DNA of 64,000 nucleotides from Porogramme epimiltina (lineage: Eukaryota > Basidiomycota > Agaricomycetes > Polyporales > Polyporaceae). Where the stretch lies: contig FTLJ01000307.1 of NCBI GenBank assembly GCA_900155495.1, forward strand, positions 124,001-188,000, written 5' to 3'. Each line of letters opens with the position of its first letter. Position 1 is the first letter of the stretch. The notes under the pieces were generated by a model. It was given only the letters and a program-made list of their open reading frames with translations, did no database searches and had not been told where the DNA came from. The position numbers and the translations under genes are program-made. Shown here piece by piece: positions 11,226-24,244 of this stretch.

Positions 11226-13034
11226 TCCGTTGTGCCGCCGAGGATTCCATATGGTTGGGGTTGCCGAGGGGCTGACATCGATTACGGGGTATCAGATACG
11301 ACCGACCACGAGTTTGAAATTCAAGCCCGACTTATTCCAAAGATAGTGGAGAGTACATAAACGTTCTTTGGAGGTGATGGCGGTGTTGGAGGAGCTATGG
11401 CACGTGCCACTAACCCGATCATCATGGACGTGTGGGTATAAATACGATGGCCGACTGCCAATGCCTGTGTGTGTGGGAGGTCTGAGCCACCTGGCCACGT
11501 GGTCAAGTTAGAACATCAAGTACAACAGTCAGTGCAAGATAGGTCATTGTGCTTGTACAGAACACTCACCGTCTTCAAAGTGATGCGTTTATTGGTCGAC
11601 CAAAGGGCAGCCAAGGGCAGCATCCTGTCGCTCTTAGGCCGTCGGCTTGTACCCGTGCTCTTATTCACTGGACTTACCCACCCGAACTCGAGAAGCTCAA
11701 TCAGGCGGAGCTTCTCCAGCGACATGAGGATCACAGCGCGCCTTTCACCAAGACAAAAGCGCTCCTGTGGAGGCTACTTTTGTAGCTAGGGAAGCCTTAA
11801 ACAGCCGCCCTTGACTCTTCGTATAAACCTTGCTCTCCAGAAAGCAGGTCAGCCGAATCGACCCTATGGAAGAAGCCAAAGGCGTTTAGAGACACGTCAT
11901 CAGCGTATGATACGAGAACAGCCCCTCCTCTTGCCTTGTAGTAATCGTAATCGTATATCCTGCGACAAAACACAATCATCGGACTTCGTTTGCAGCGTCA
12001 AGCAAACAAGCTGTGAGTTCTCATAGTGGCGTCAGTTTAATCCCCAGGAGACTACTGGATTGAAGGAGATGCGTACAGGGTGACAAGGCGCGGGTTCTTG
12101 AAGATGTCTTCTAGTCAGTACACGCTGTTTACACCATTTAGGAGGCGATCGCGAGGCATATGATGTCAACGATATGATTTTTGCGTCCTCGTGGGTAACA
12201 CTCAAAGCGGTGCGAAGGTACACGCAATCTTGAATCGACCACAGCGGCGGTGAGATAACTCAAGGTTTGTTAGTCCGAGACCTAATCATCATTTGTAACG
12301 CGTGATTAATGGCTTACTACTGGTCATTTTTGGTGCTTGCAACTAGACAGCGGGCTTATTCGCAGCTAGGGCCTAGTAAAGCACTACAGACAACGCTCAT
12401 CGGATGTTGACCTCATGAGGTAAACAGAGGAAGTAGTTTCCGGACACGGCTCGGCGGCTACGTCGCAGATCTCCTCCGGGCACCGCGCGTGACGTGGGCA
12501 GTCTGGCGAGCGCCGAAAACGGAGCCTAAATAGGCAAGCGCCATCAAAACATGACTACGCGTCTTACCAAGAACTTGCTATAGAGCTCCTCTGCGCAGCA
12601 CAATGCGCACGTACTTACTTGACCTTGACACTCCCGGTATAGATCAGAGAAGTAACTAGGTGAGGGTATGGCGTAATTTTCTGGATGCCGCCATGACTTA
12701 CGCAGAAAGCGCTTCCATCACAGGTCAACAGAAGCCCAGAAACTTCTACAAGTTGGCGTCTGGTTAGGCAGAGTGACGGCGACGAACCTACTATAGCAGC
12801 CACTCACCACATGAGCCCTCCACAATAGGCGACCAGCGGCGTGCTTGCTAAACTCTCATCCCCAGCTCGGACATGCCCCGACTTGATAGGATAGGGTACG
12901 GTTCAGACCTCTTTAAAAGGTCTGTGCTCCTCTCCGCAATCGGCACACTCGTCTTCTCCGTTGTTCTCTACAAGAACTGGTCAAGCCCATCAACACAGCT
13001 CTCGCCTTTCCCCTCATATAAGACTCCAGCAAAC
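10711..13034. other. Long intergenic region
   Basis: The first ~500 bp is the duplicated promoter of the dehydrogenase. From about 11230 to 12870 I find only short open frames without motifs. A TATA-like TTTAAAAG at 12912-12919 and a TCATATAAG at 13014-13022 precede the old yellow enzyme gene. Confidence 0.45.
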
Positions 13035-14372
13035 ATGTCCAACTCTGCCCTCTTTCAACCCATCCGTATAGGCGACATCACTCTCTCTCATCGCGTCGTC
13101 TTGGCACCTCTCACTCGGTACCGCAACGATGACGCACACGTCCCTACTGACCTCGGCGTCGAGTACTACACTCAGCGTGCGAGTGTCTCGGGCACCTTGC
13201 TTATCACCGAGGCTACGTACGTGTCCGGCCAAGCCAGCGGACAACCCAACGCTCCCGGCTTTTGGACCGACGCTCAGATCTCCTCTTGGAAGAAGGTGAG
13301 TAGTCCCATACGACCTCAGTCGATGCGTCGAAACTGAGGAGATGTGTACATTATAGATTGTAGACGCTGTTCACGCAAAGGGATCCTATATCTACCTCCA
13401 ATTGTGGGCCCTCGGCCGCGCTGCCCGGCCTCCCCTGTTCCACAAGGAGTTCCCGGACTACCCTTACGTCTCCGCTTCGGACATCCCCCTCAGCACCCAG
13501 ACGGAGCATATTCCCCGGCCGCTCACGCCAGAAGGTCAGCTATTTTCTCTCCGTCTGTTATCAATCACGTTCCTCAGCTCATTGTATTGCAGAAATCAAG
13601 GACTACGTCCGCTGGTACGCCGAGGCCGCCGCAAACGCCGTCAAGCGGGCGGGCTTCGACGGCGTTGAGGTGCACGGCGCGAACGGGTACCTCATTGACC
13701 AATTCCTGCAAGACGTCTCGAATAAGCGCGATGACGCGTACGGCGGCTCCATCGAGAACCGCGCGCGGTTCGCGCTCGAGATTATGGACGCCGTCGTCGC
13801 CGCCGTCGGGCAGAGCAAGGTTGCAATTCGTTTAAGCCCGTGGAGCCGCTACCAGGACATGCGGATGGACGACCCAATCCCGCAGTTCACCTACCTCGTG
13901 GAGCAGCTCAAACAGCGCTACCCCCACCTCGCGTATCTGCATGTCGTTGCCCCCGGTGGGCCCGGTGGTGAGGGACCGAGGGACCCCGAGGTGAGTAGTT
14001 TATAGAGGCTACTGCAGCTTGCGCTCACAGTTCATCTAGCAAACGCACTTCATCCACAAGATGTGGGCTCCGCGTCCCGTAATCACTACTGGAGGTTATG
14101 ACCGCGCATCAGGTCTGAAGACTGCAGAGGAGACTGGCCAGATCATTGGCTACGGTCGCGCCTTCTTGTCGAACGTGAGTAGAGTTGTCACCCAGTTGCG
14201 TCATGCGAGCCAGAGGCTAAAGCATTTTCCGTAGCCCGACCTGCCATTCCGACTACGCCACGACATCGTGCTCAACGAGCCTGACTATTCCACGTTCTAC
14301 ACGGCGAAGAGTCCGGAGGGCTACACCACATACCCGTTCTCTGAGGAATTCCTCAAGACACAGCCTGCGTGA
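13035..14372 (+). CDS. Old yellow enzyme family NAD(P)H:flavin oxidoreductase
   Basis: Five exons (13035-13295, 13357-13534, 13593-13990, 14040-14174, 14235-14372) code 369 residues. The TIM-barrel begins [17 protein letters not shown], with the FMN-site APLTR and the ITEATYVS strand. The substrate-binding pair is in [14 protein letters not shown] (His ~172, Asn ~175; the following Tyr is the proton donor). TGGYD and GRAFLSNPDLP, the phosphate-binding end of the barrel, are present. It is an FMN-dependent ene-reductase for alpha,beta-unsaturated carbonyl compounds. The start at 13035 fits the usual family N-terminus and the TATA boxes at 12912 and 13014. An in-frame ATG at 12873 would add 54 residues with a hydrophobic segment and is the less likely start. 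Confidence 0.93.
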
Positions 14373-16736
14373 AACCTGGACTTTCTGTGCTGAATATCAG
14401 TGTAATTGTAGTCCTTTGCCTCGACATTCGCGTAGTTGTAGGATAAACGTCCCCTAAGGAAGCTCAACCGGAAGGATTGTCATAATGAAGGCTATATTTA
14501 TAGTGGTGTTATTCTTGTCTGATGACGCGAGGTGTGAAGGGCTATCAGAACTCTTCCCTCGTGTACGGGGCACTGTTCAGTGGGGGAAGAAATCAGAGGA
14601 CTCCAGGGTATGACGTTGGCATCTAAGATACTGGCCCTGACCTCCTCCATCGAGGGACGGGCGCTAATATGCGGCCTTCGTGTGCGTGGCGCTAAGATGA
14701 GAATATGGACGGCTTGTCTCCGACCACGATGATGCATGGACAATCACATATCTGTCCACCCCTTCATTCTTGCTCAAAGACCCCTCATGCTCTTCATGCG
14801 TGATTGATGGTGCTATCTGTCCCTAGTTATGTATGTGTCGATGCCGTAGGCCCCAATGCTCGCGGTATCGATCTATCCTTCTACAGTGAGTCGAGCTCTC
14901 TGCGGTTTCTGTCGCCTTCTAGTCATCAACGCGATGCCATAAACCCATCTACAGTGCAACATGCTCTATCGAGCTCTGCCGAGAATATTAGGCGTCCACG
15001 GATTACTGCTGAGTTGATCGGTCTTCCAGTTGTTAATATAATGAAAATCAAGTGAGTACCCCACTCCCCGTATCTCTTGTCTTCCCGCATGCCTTCCGTC
15101 CCGTGTATTCCCGGCCCATTCGTTCATGGCCAGTCATAGTTGACGTGAGGGCCGTCGTTCTTAGATATCGGCGCGCCGTGCCGCTGCACATGGTGTAGCT
15201 CGCAGAAGGGCAGTGACGCGAGCCTCCCACACGGTCGTCACTTTAGGTGATGAAGGTCTTGTGCTTCAGCATCGTACCAGATCGGGCGGGCTGATGACAT
15301 CAGGTGTCTCGCAGAGCTTCCACCTGAAGCCAGCGTCGCGGGCCCGACAGGGTTCCATTTCGCCTCTGGCGCCGATTGGTGGAAGGCGGGTGTGCTGGGC
15401 GACGCAGAGAGTCAACGCAGAAGATCTTATTTGGACCCGCGGTTCATTAAACCAGGCACTCGAATGGCGGCTTCGCCGCGGCCTCGTACCGGATGTTGTC
15501 GGCGGTCGAATTCACAACGTTCAAGTTTGAATGAGCGCAACGCGCGGCCGGGCTCTAGGTTTTAAGAGACGCGTCATCGGAATATATCCGTCGAAGCATC
15601 GACGCTTCCCGGTGACGCTGTTGCGGAGTGTATCCGACTGAATGTACATGGGAGTCTGCCCGGCGCTTGATGTATTTCCGAGGTTCATCCGGGTGGAGAA
15701 TTTGACATGGGTCGATCGCATGCAAGGGGTGAGCATACCATGACATTCATCGTGACCTGCATTTGTGGTCGTAGAACATGCTGATGTAGAGGTTACGAAG
15801 GCGACACCGGCCTCGTGGGTGTAGCATCCACCCGTGGGCCGATCCCGGGCGCAGGGTCCAGACACCTGATTGTCGGTAGAGATTTTCAGAAAGTCGTCGC
15901 ATCTGCGGAACAACAACTCCTCAAAGTACAACGAAAGGGAATGTTCTCAAAAGATCTGTGGAGATTGTGCCTAAGTTGAGGTACGTCGCATACACTCGTC
16001 AGTGATCTCAGCTGATCCCCCACAATGTTCTCTAAGCATACTCTAATCCGTGCTGTCCTCGCCCGGTGCTTTGTCGATCCGTCGTTCCGAAAAAGAAGGC
16101 ACGCACATGGTGGACACGGCGCGCTCGGGAATCCGCTTCAATTCCCACTGTACATGCATCCTGAAGAGAGAGTACCGAAACTTGTACGTCATGTGGCCGT
16201 GGTGTGGGGTAGTTTTGACTCGCGTCTGCGTTTTCCGCCGGGGTAACGACATCGCAGATGAGCTACCGAAAGCCCAGCTTTACCAAACGTAGCGGCATCG
16301 CCCTCCCTCCCCGCGCGGGCGAAGCAGGTGCGCGGGGCGGCGGCATCACACGTACCGCGCGTTGCATGTGCACGTGAACGGGTAGACACGCCCCCGTGCA
16401 CATGTGGCCGCACATCCTCTCCCGCGCCGTGGCAGCCATCAACCCTCTTCTCTGCCCCCCCGCCACACGGGGGTCTCGGCCCACTCCACCGCCGAATCAG
16501 TCCTCATGCCCCCTCGTCCTGTTTCCATTTCCGTCGCGGATCGTCGTCCGGATGCGTCCGTGCCACTTTCCCGTCGCCAGGGCTCGCGTCCCCACAAGCT
16601 CGCAAATTTTGCCGAGGCGCTGGGCGGCAGACAAATGCAGCGGGGTGAGCGCACCGGGGTCGCTTCTGAATCTTATCTGCGGCACCAAGACCCCCCGGAG
16701 CCGTTTACATGCCCCTTCCGCGACGGAGGGCAGGGT
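14373..16736. other. Long intergenic region
   Basis: No supported gene across about 2.4 kb. A fairly long open frame on the minus strand (15521-15931) has no recognisable motif and lacks neighbouring exons; it could be a relic. The last 300 bp before the GH55 gene is CT-rich promoter sequence. Confidence 0.4.
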
Positions 16737-16737
16737 C

Positions 16738-16744
16738 TATAAAA
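16738..16744 (+). promoter_or_regulatory. TATA box of the GH55 gene
   Basis: TATAAAA in GC-rich surroundings, 100 bp upstream of the ATG at 16845. Position and sequence fit a core promoter element. Confidence 0.6.
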
Positions 16745-16844
16745 CCGCGGATGTGGTTCGTGGACCACGCTCCCCAGCAGCACTGCGAGCCCAAGCCCCC
16801 GCAGAGCGACCTCCCTGCAGGCCCCTGCCAGCCTCTTCCTCAGG

Positions 16845-19800
16845 ATGCGCCTCAGCATGCTTCCCCACCTAGTCTCCGCTACTATACTAGGGCTTACCGC
16901 CCTGGTCTCCGGCCTGGGCACATCATGCTCTGCGCCCGTCGCCAGTGGCACGGCCGCCCCGAGCGACCCCTTCTGGATGGAACAGATCAAGCACCAAGGA
17001 ACCTCCCCATTCAACCCCAACCCAAGTGGGTATCAGGTCTTCCGCAACGTAAAGGTACGCCACGCCACACCGCCGCGCTACACGCAAGGCTCCCCAGTTG
17101 CGGATACTGACTGCCGTTTTCCTCAAGGACTTTGGCGCCAAGGGAGATGGAGTCACCGACGATACGGCAGCGATCAAGTGAGCACGCTCCGTCTTTTTTT
17201 TTCGTTCGCGTGGTGCTTATACCCTCCGCAGCGCAGCAATTTCTTCCGGTAACCGGTGCGGAAATGGGTGCGGCCAGTCGACGTAGGTCAAACTTAGTGT
17301 GCCTATTATTAGTTACCCGCTCAATGTCCGATCCTCTAGTGTCTACCCTGCTACTGTGTACTTCCCTGCTGGGTGAGTCGCATCATACCCTCTGACGGTG
17401 ATCTTACAAGGGAGACTAACATGGGCTCGAAGGAACTACATCGTGTCATCGCCTGTCATCTCGTATCTATACACGCAAATGATCGGAGACCCCAAAAACA
17501 TGCCGACTATTACTGCGAGCGCTAACTTCGCCGGTATTGCCATCATTGGTATGCACTTTGCTTGACTCTACGGTACTGCCTCTGACGTGGGCCTCTAAGA
17601 TGCCGATCCCGGCTGGTACGTAAACCAGAACAACTTGTGAGTCGTGTGGCCATTCCTGTTACAGGGCGGTTGTTGAGGTTACTGCTCAGCTACCACTCTA
17701 TCCGGAACTTCAAGCTCGACACGACTCGCATGCCGATCTCTGCCACGGGGACCGGCATCCACTGGCAAGTCTCACAGGCCACTTCTTTGATCAATATCGT
17801 CTTCGAGATGCCTACCACAGCCGGGAATGCCCACCAAGGTTCGTTGCGGCCTTAACGCGTAGATCCACTCCTCCACACGCCAAACTGATCTCGCTCCTTG
17901 ACAGGTATCTGGATGGAGAATGGAAGGTGAGTTCGGGAAGAGCTCCTCTCGGGCACGTGGATGTGCTGACTTCGGGGGGCGATCCCATTAGTGGCGGGTT
18001 TATGGGTGGTAAGTCCGAGCTCTGGCTTCGGGTGTGCGGGAGAGATCTTCTGACACTCCACTGCAGATCTCGTATTCAACGGAGGCAAATTCGGCATGTG
18101 GGTCGGCAACCAGCAGTGAGTGCAACGAGGCCATCGGGGAGCCACTTTCACGTGTTAAACGAGGCAACAGGTTCACTGTCCGCAACATCACTGTCAACAA
18201 TGCTGGCACAGGTAAGCTATACGTCCATTCCATAGGATGATCCGTACTAACTCCATCCTTCCGCAGCTGTGAGCCTCATACAGATGCTCCCCTGAGCACA
18301 TTCATCTCATCTTTGTGTGCCGCCAGGTGTACATGAACTGGAACTGGGGCTGGACATTCCAAGGGGTTACCATCAACAACTGTGGGGTCCGTAGAGGCTT
18401 TCATTGACCACAGTTGTTCCATGCTCACTCGTGTATAGGTCGGCTTCGACTTCAACACGGGCGAAACCGGGGCGGAGGCGATCATCGACGCCGTCGTGAC
18501 CAACACCCCCATCTTCTTGCGCAGCGCCGCTGCGAGCAACGGCGTCCTGCAGGGCGCGCTCGTCCTAAACAACATCAAGCTGAACAACGTCTCCACCGCG
18601 GTCGGCGTGCTCAACGGCCCGACGGTCCTCGCGGGCGGCACGACCACGATCGACTCGTGGGGGCAGGGCAACGTCTTCAAGGGCTCGAACCCTACGGGGA
18701 CGTTCGTGCAGTCGAGCCTCCCGTCGATCCCGAAGGCGGGCGTGCTGCTCGACAGCGCGGGGCGCGTGTTCGGGCGCGGGCACCCGCAGTACGAGAGCTA
18801 CGCCGCGGCGCAGTTCGTGAGCGTGAAGAGCGAGGGCGCGGTCGGCGACGGGACGACGGACGACACGGCGGCGATCCAGGCGGTGTTCGACAAGTTCGCG
18901 GGCTGCCGCGTCATCTTCTTCGACGCGGGCGTGTACCTCGTCTCGGACACGATCACCATCCCTGCGGGCGCGCAGGTCGTCGGCGAGGCGTGGTCGACGA
19001 TCCTTGGCGGCGGCACCAACTTCCAGGACTACAACAACCGTGAGCGCCGGCTTTCCGCCTCTGGCTCTTGTTGAGGAGGCTGACAGTTGTCCCATCACAG
19101 CGCGGCCGGTCGTGCGCGCAGGCACGGCGGGATCGGCTGGCGTGCTCGAGATCACAGACATGATCTTTTCGACGCGCGGGCCCGCTGCTGGCGCGATCAT
19201 CATCGAGTGGAATGTACATGACCCCTCGAACCAGCAGGGCGCGGCCGGAACCTGGGACACGCACATCATCATTGGCGGCAGTGCGTACCCTCCTTCCCAC
19301 CTAACGCTCTCCGTACGCTGACACGTCTCGGCGCGGCGCGGCAGAGGCGGGGACGAACCTGCAGGCGAGCCAGTGTCCGACGAGCCAGACGGGGAGCACC
19401 GCGTGCTTCGCGGCGTTCATGGGCCTGCATATCACCTCTGGGGCTAGCGCGTACCTTGAGGGCCTGTGGGTGTGGACTGCGGACCACGATATCGACTCGG
19501 GCCCGCAGGTGAACATCTGGAGCGGGCGCGGGATCATGTCTGAGTCGCAGGGCCCGGTATGGATGGTCGGCACTGCGAGTGCGTCTTTTTCTTTCCCGTG
19601 GGTCTGTTAGGGGTAGGTGCTGACGCGCGGGGGGCGCAGGCGAGCACAACATCATCTACCAATACTACCTCTTCAACGCGAAGAACCACTACATGGGCCT
19701 CATCCAGACCGAGACGGTGAGTCCTTGCTCCCCCTCCGCACCGGGCCACACGTGCGCGCGCCGCTCACACGTCCTTGCCCCGCACGCAGCCGTACTTCCA

Positions 19801-20287
19801 GCCGAACCCGGTGCCCCCCGCGCCGTTCGTCACGAGCACGGCGTACCACGACCCCGCGATCGGGCCGGGCGCGGCGTGGGCGCTGAACGTGGCGAACTCG
19901 CAGGACATCCTCGTCTACGGTGCGTGCGCCGCTTCCTGCTCCTACCCCACTCTTCCTCTGCTTTGTATCGCACCAGCTGACTTCGGCTCCTCGGGATGCA
20001 GGCGCGGGTCTCTACAGCTTCTTCCAGGTGCGTTCCCCACCCCACTCTTCTCTGCGCACGAGTCTAACCCCACCCGCCGCGCGCAGAACTACGGCCAAGA
20101 CTGCATCGACAGCACGAGCTGCCAGCAGCAGATCGTGAACGTCGACAGCGCGTCCTCGGCGGCGCTCTACATGCTCTCGACCGTCGCCGCGCAGGCGATG
20201 GTGAGCGTGAACGGGGACGCGGTCGTCGCCGCCTCTGCGAACGCGAACGGCTTCGCGGAGACGCTCACGGCGTGGACGCCGTCGTGA
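16845..20287 (+). CDS. Secreted GH55 beta-1,3-glucanase
   Basis: The model has 20 exons: 16845-17054, 17128-17177, 17232-17282, 17340-17372, 17433-17548, 17600-17636, 17690-17838, 17905-17926, 17992-18008, 18067-18115, 18171-18211, 18267-18268, 18327-18386, 18439-19039, 19101-19280, 19345-19578, 19640-19716, 19790-19919, 20002-20027, 20087-20287. They sum to 761 residues, the usual GH55 size. A signal peptide (hydrophobic residues ~5-22) is followed by two pectate-lyase-like beta-helix repeats, each opening with the hallmark GAKGDGVTDDTAAI (~residue 73) and GAVGDGTTDDTAAIQ (~410). The family cleaves beta-1,3-glucan (laminarin, fungal wall) as exo- or endo-glucanase. The C-terminal domain carries the typical paired Cys region (QDCIDSTSCQQ). 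Every junction keeps frame, but this requires a 2-nt exon. One donor is GTCCGT. Confidence 0.92.
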
Positions 20288-23200
20288 CTCTCTTCAGGGG
20301 CGCCCCAGCCGTCCCCGCCCCCACCGGCTGGGGGCGCGCCGCACCACTATCGGTGCGCGCTGCGTCCCGAGGGCGAGGCGGGTGACGCGGGTGGTGAGGG
20401 GGGTATGGGCGGGCTGAGGCGGAGGGCCGGCCGCGAGGTGCGCGCGTGGGGCGGGCGCGCGCTCGCGGCGCTGCGGGGGCTGCTTCGTGTGGGGTATGCG
20501 TGACTTGAACGTGTGTGTATCATATCGCCATCGCTCTCGGGGACCCGGGCTTCGATAGAGGCGCGTGCGCGCGCTGTATGTACGAGTATTCGGTATTCAA
20601 TATTCAGTTCTCAGTATTCGATATTGTCCGACGAGATGAGCGCCTTTCGAGGGTCGCGGAGGGCCTGCGCGCGTGCGCGGGGCCGGTGCTCCGCGCCGTG
20701 GGGTGCGGGTGGGCGGCCTCGGTGCGTCCAGGTTGGTGGGCGCGTGGCGGGCGAGAATGTGAACGGCGGGGGCGCGCCAAGAGCGTTGCGTGGGCGTCGC
20801 TGCGGCCGCGCTGGCGGTTGGGCCGTTAGTCGCCGGTGCTTTCCTTCGTGCGGATCGTGCTGCCGATGACGGTCCCAGGAAGACGGCGTGCTATAGCTAA
20901 ACCTCGGGAGGCGTACTCCGATGGTTCTCTCATCTCCGCTGAGTGTGTATCGTCTTTTGCTCGCTCGTGGCGTTTCAAGTGTACGTAGCCGATGGCGTTG
21001 AATACGAAGAACGTGAATCGTATGAACTTGAGCGTACCGGCTCCTCCTATCAACGTGATGACTGGATCATTGGTGAAACGGGGGTTCTATCCTGCGTCGC
21101 ACCCCACGAGGGCCGGGCTTCGAACTATGTAGTCATGTTCCAAGCAAATCCCACACTAGAATCACGCGTCGTTCAACATGCAATACAGGAGACTATCTCA
21201 TAATGAATAGCCTCGGGACCCTCAATTCATTATGCAATATGAGATGGTGCTTTGGCAGGTGGATTGGGGGTCGGGTCCTGCCCCATACCATTTATTGTGA
21301 TATTGTATGCTACGCACTATCAGATGGTCTACTGTAATCTTTAGAGGGCGTTATCATAATACGGGACGCTTCGCCCGGTAAAAGAACCGCACTGAACACG
21401 AGGCTACGTGGGGCGCACCACGGTGACTTACCGAGATGAATGAGAAAAAATCGCTACTAGCTCTCGGGAACTCTACCCCGACGGGCTCCTGATCGGCAGG
21501 GACGCCGGGAACCATCGAAGGGGGTAGGATTTGCGCAAAGGGCTCGTGCTTCCGTCATCCTATATGAACGACAGCGTCCTCTCGGAAGTCCGGCTCGCGC
21601 TGCAGCGTTCGTTGGAGCATCTGACGTCAATGCCATACAGAATGGAGGCAACACCTGCGCAGGCCGCGGCTGGCGGAATGTGCTCACACCCAGCGGCAGC
21701 CGATTGGAATACCGCGACCGCCCGCGTGCCGCGACCGCCACCCATCGCACCGGAGCGCGGAGACTCGAGCCTGGCGCTGCGCAGGACGAGGCCGCGCCTC
21801 GCCCGCCTCGTATGCGCCTCGCGTGGCACAAGCGTTTGCATGAGGAAGCAACTCACCGGTCGCCATCTCCGGAGGCGGCGAAGGGCCAAGGCGGGGGTGC
21901 GCGCGCGCCTCCCGCGGCCCGCAATGGAAGGCCGCGGGGGGCCCCTCCGAGGCCGCGTCTGCGCTTCTTGGGTTTCGTACGCGAGCGTGTGTGCGTGGGT
22001 GTATGCGGGGAAGGTGGGGGAGAGGGGGGCGCTGGGCCGGCTGCGGGGAGGGGCGGGCTTCCCCCGCAGACTCTGCGACTCGATAGGGTGCTAGAGGTGG
22101 CTCAAGCCTCAGGCCTCAGGGCTGGCCCTCGTCGAGCTCGGGGATGGCGGGCGCCGGAGTTTGAGTGGAAGCGTTTGGGCCCTAGATCTGTAGCGGGGTG
22201 TGGCGAGGGCAAGTGGGCTGCGCCGAAAGGCGGCGGCGGCGGCGGCGCTCGCGCTGTGGGCCGACGAGGGGCGAGCGAGCTTCGTCGTGCCAAGACGAAC
22301 TATGAACTGGAGAACTCATCGAATAGAGGAAGCGTCTTGGAAAGCCGGGGAAGGCGCGTGTTTTGAGGTCCTTCTATTCACGACAGCACGAGGCATGAGG
22401 GTGTTGCATGGCTAGAAGTACGAGCAGCGACTTGGTCTGCGGGCAGCCGCAGATCTAGAGAGCTTCTCATTTGTTGGGCGTGGTGGCCCGCGGCAGCGCG
22501 AGGCGTGAGAAGACCGCCCGAATACGGTAGCTACCACATCCGGATAGACCGCGGTCGAGGCCTGGTCGAACGAAGAAAGAAGCCGGGCTTCCAGCTTCGA
22601 GGGAGGTGATGGGCAGGCCGGGATGGAAGCACGGGCGGGCGTCGGCCTAACAAAGATGAGTGGGCGGCGCACACAATCTTCGCGTTCAATGCAACGAACA
22701 GGCACCGCTGGCGGCGGAATACGAATACAAACGTCCGCGCGTCACGCTGGAACGCGAACAATCGTATGTCCGCCCGCACGGCGCCGCGGCGGTGGGACAG
22801 GCCACCTAAACATGACGCCCCCGCGGGCGAGCATCATCTATCACGAATCACGCTATAAAGAAGCCCAGGGCCCTGCACGGTCGCGGTCCCCGCGCAGAAC
22901 AAAGGTCCCGTTTGGATCCCATCGCCAAGCACGCGTTCGCCAAACGCGAACGCGAACGCGGCCGCGCCAGCAGTTGCGGCGGGTGCGACGCTGCGCAGTA
23001 CGCGATACCGGTCGTCATGCATATCACCAGCGGACGGCTCGCCGGGGGTGGCGCGAGCTGCTCGAGGGCTGGGCGAGCCGCCTTCGTGTGGGCTGTCGCC
23101 ACACATACGGCACGCCGGTGATTGGCCCAAGTGGAACGAGCGAGCCTGCTCGGTCGGGGTTGGTGTCGGACGGGATCTTCGCCGGCATTTCAGTCTTGTG

Positions 23201-24244
23201 TCCGTTTGCCGTCCGGTGCGCACGGGCCTCGAGGAGGCGAGTGCTGCGCTCGCGTGGCCGCTGCCCGTGGTGAAGGGCGCAGAAGAGGTCGGGCTGCCGC
23301 TGCGGTGAGCCGGGGGCCCGGGGCGGCGACTGGAGAGGCCCGGAGGGGCTGCTGTGCGTACGACGCTGTCGCGGGTGCCTTGCGGTGACGTCGACCGCGG
23401 TGGCCTGTGGGGCGCGCGCGATTCCGGACGCGATCAGGCCCTCCCCTGCTCGTCCGCGAGGGCTTCTAGCGGTCCAGGGCTCGCGCGACGATCTTCCCGA
23501 TCCGGGCGAGGGCATCGAAGTCGGCGAGGGTGTGCCCAAAGGGGGATCGATCTGGACAAAGGGGGCAGGCGGGGAACTCGCGGCGGTGGCAGACGAGCGT
23601 GGGCGAGCAGGAAGATGCCCGGCGACAGAGCGTGTGGCAGCCTGGCGCAGAGCCAGCGCGGCCCAGCGCCTACCCATCGATCCCTCCGGCCAGCTTCCGC
23701 GGCGGAGGCGGAGCGCCCGTGGGAAGGCCATCCTTCCCTTATAAGTCCCTCTCAATTTTGCGTCTCGCTCAAGGACTCCCTCCTTCTCCCTCGCCCCCTG
23801 CCTCTCCCCACCCTCGCCTCTAGCGATTTCTGCTCAATCTATATGGTATTCTCGCCACCCTCCTGGTGCGTATCATGCTCTTCCAGCGGATTTCCCTCAT
23901 TCTTGGCTCACGCTTGTCCCCTTCTGTCTCCTCCAGCCCTCCACATCAGACGACCAACATTCACTTCGGACCCCTTGGACTCCCTCTCCTCGACACAGAC
24001 CGCCCCCCTTAGGACTAGCTAGCGTTCAGCGCACAACCCGGCACCAGCAATCTATTCTTCTCTATGGGCTAAATTCGTCAAATCCTCTCACTCGGATCCA
24101 GGTCGCCTGCTCCGTCGTTAACAAAACACACATCCCGCTACACATCCAATAGATAAATAGACCCCCCACCCTACCCCGTATATCCCCCCGCATATATCCA
24201 CCCCACACTAGCGACCGCGGCCTCGCGACCTCGATCCTATCACA
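20288..24244. other. Long intergenic region
   Basis: About 4 kb without a supported gene. A GC-rich 3' flank (to ~20830) is followed by a more AT-rich patch (20930-21470), then GC-rich sequence with long but composition-driven open frames. From ~23740 the DNA becomes CT-rich with a TATA-like GATAAATAG near 24150, probably the promoter and leader of the gene at 24245. Confidence 0.45.

Noticed and set aside
15521..15931. Minus-strand 136-codon open frame
   Set aside because: No motif, no neighbouring exons, no promoter-like context; may be chance or a relic.
20826..21053. Minus-strand 75-codon open frame with a hydrophobic stretch (FIRFTFFVFNAIGY)
   Set aside because: It could be the last exon of a membrane protein, but no upstream exons or family motif could be found in 21050-21500.
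21531..23755. Several long open frames in GC-rich DNA on both strands
   Set aside because: Arg/Ala/Pro-biased translations typical of GC-rich shadow frames; no motif.
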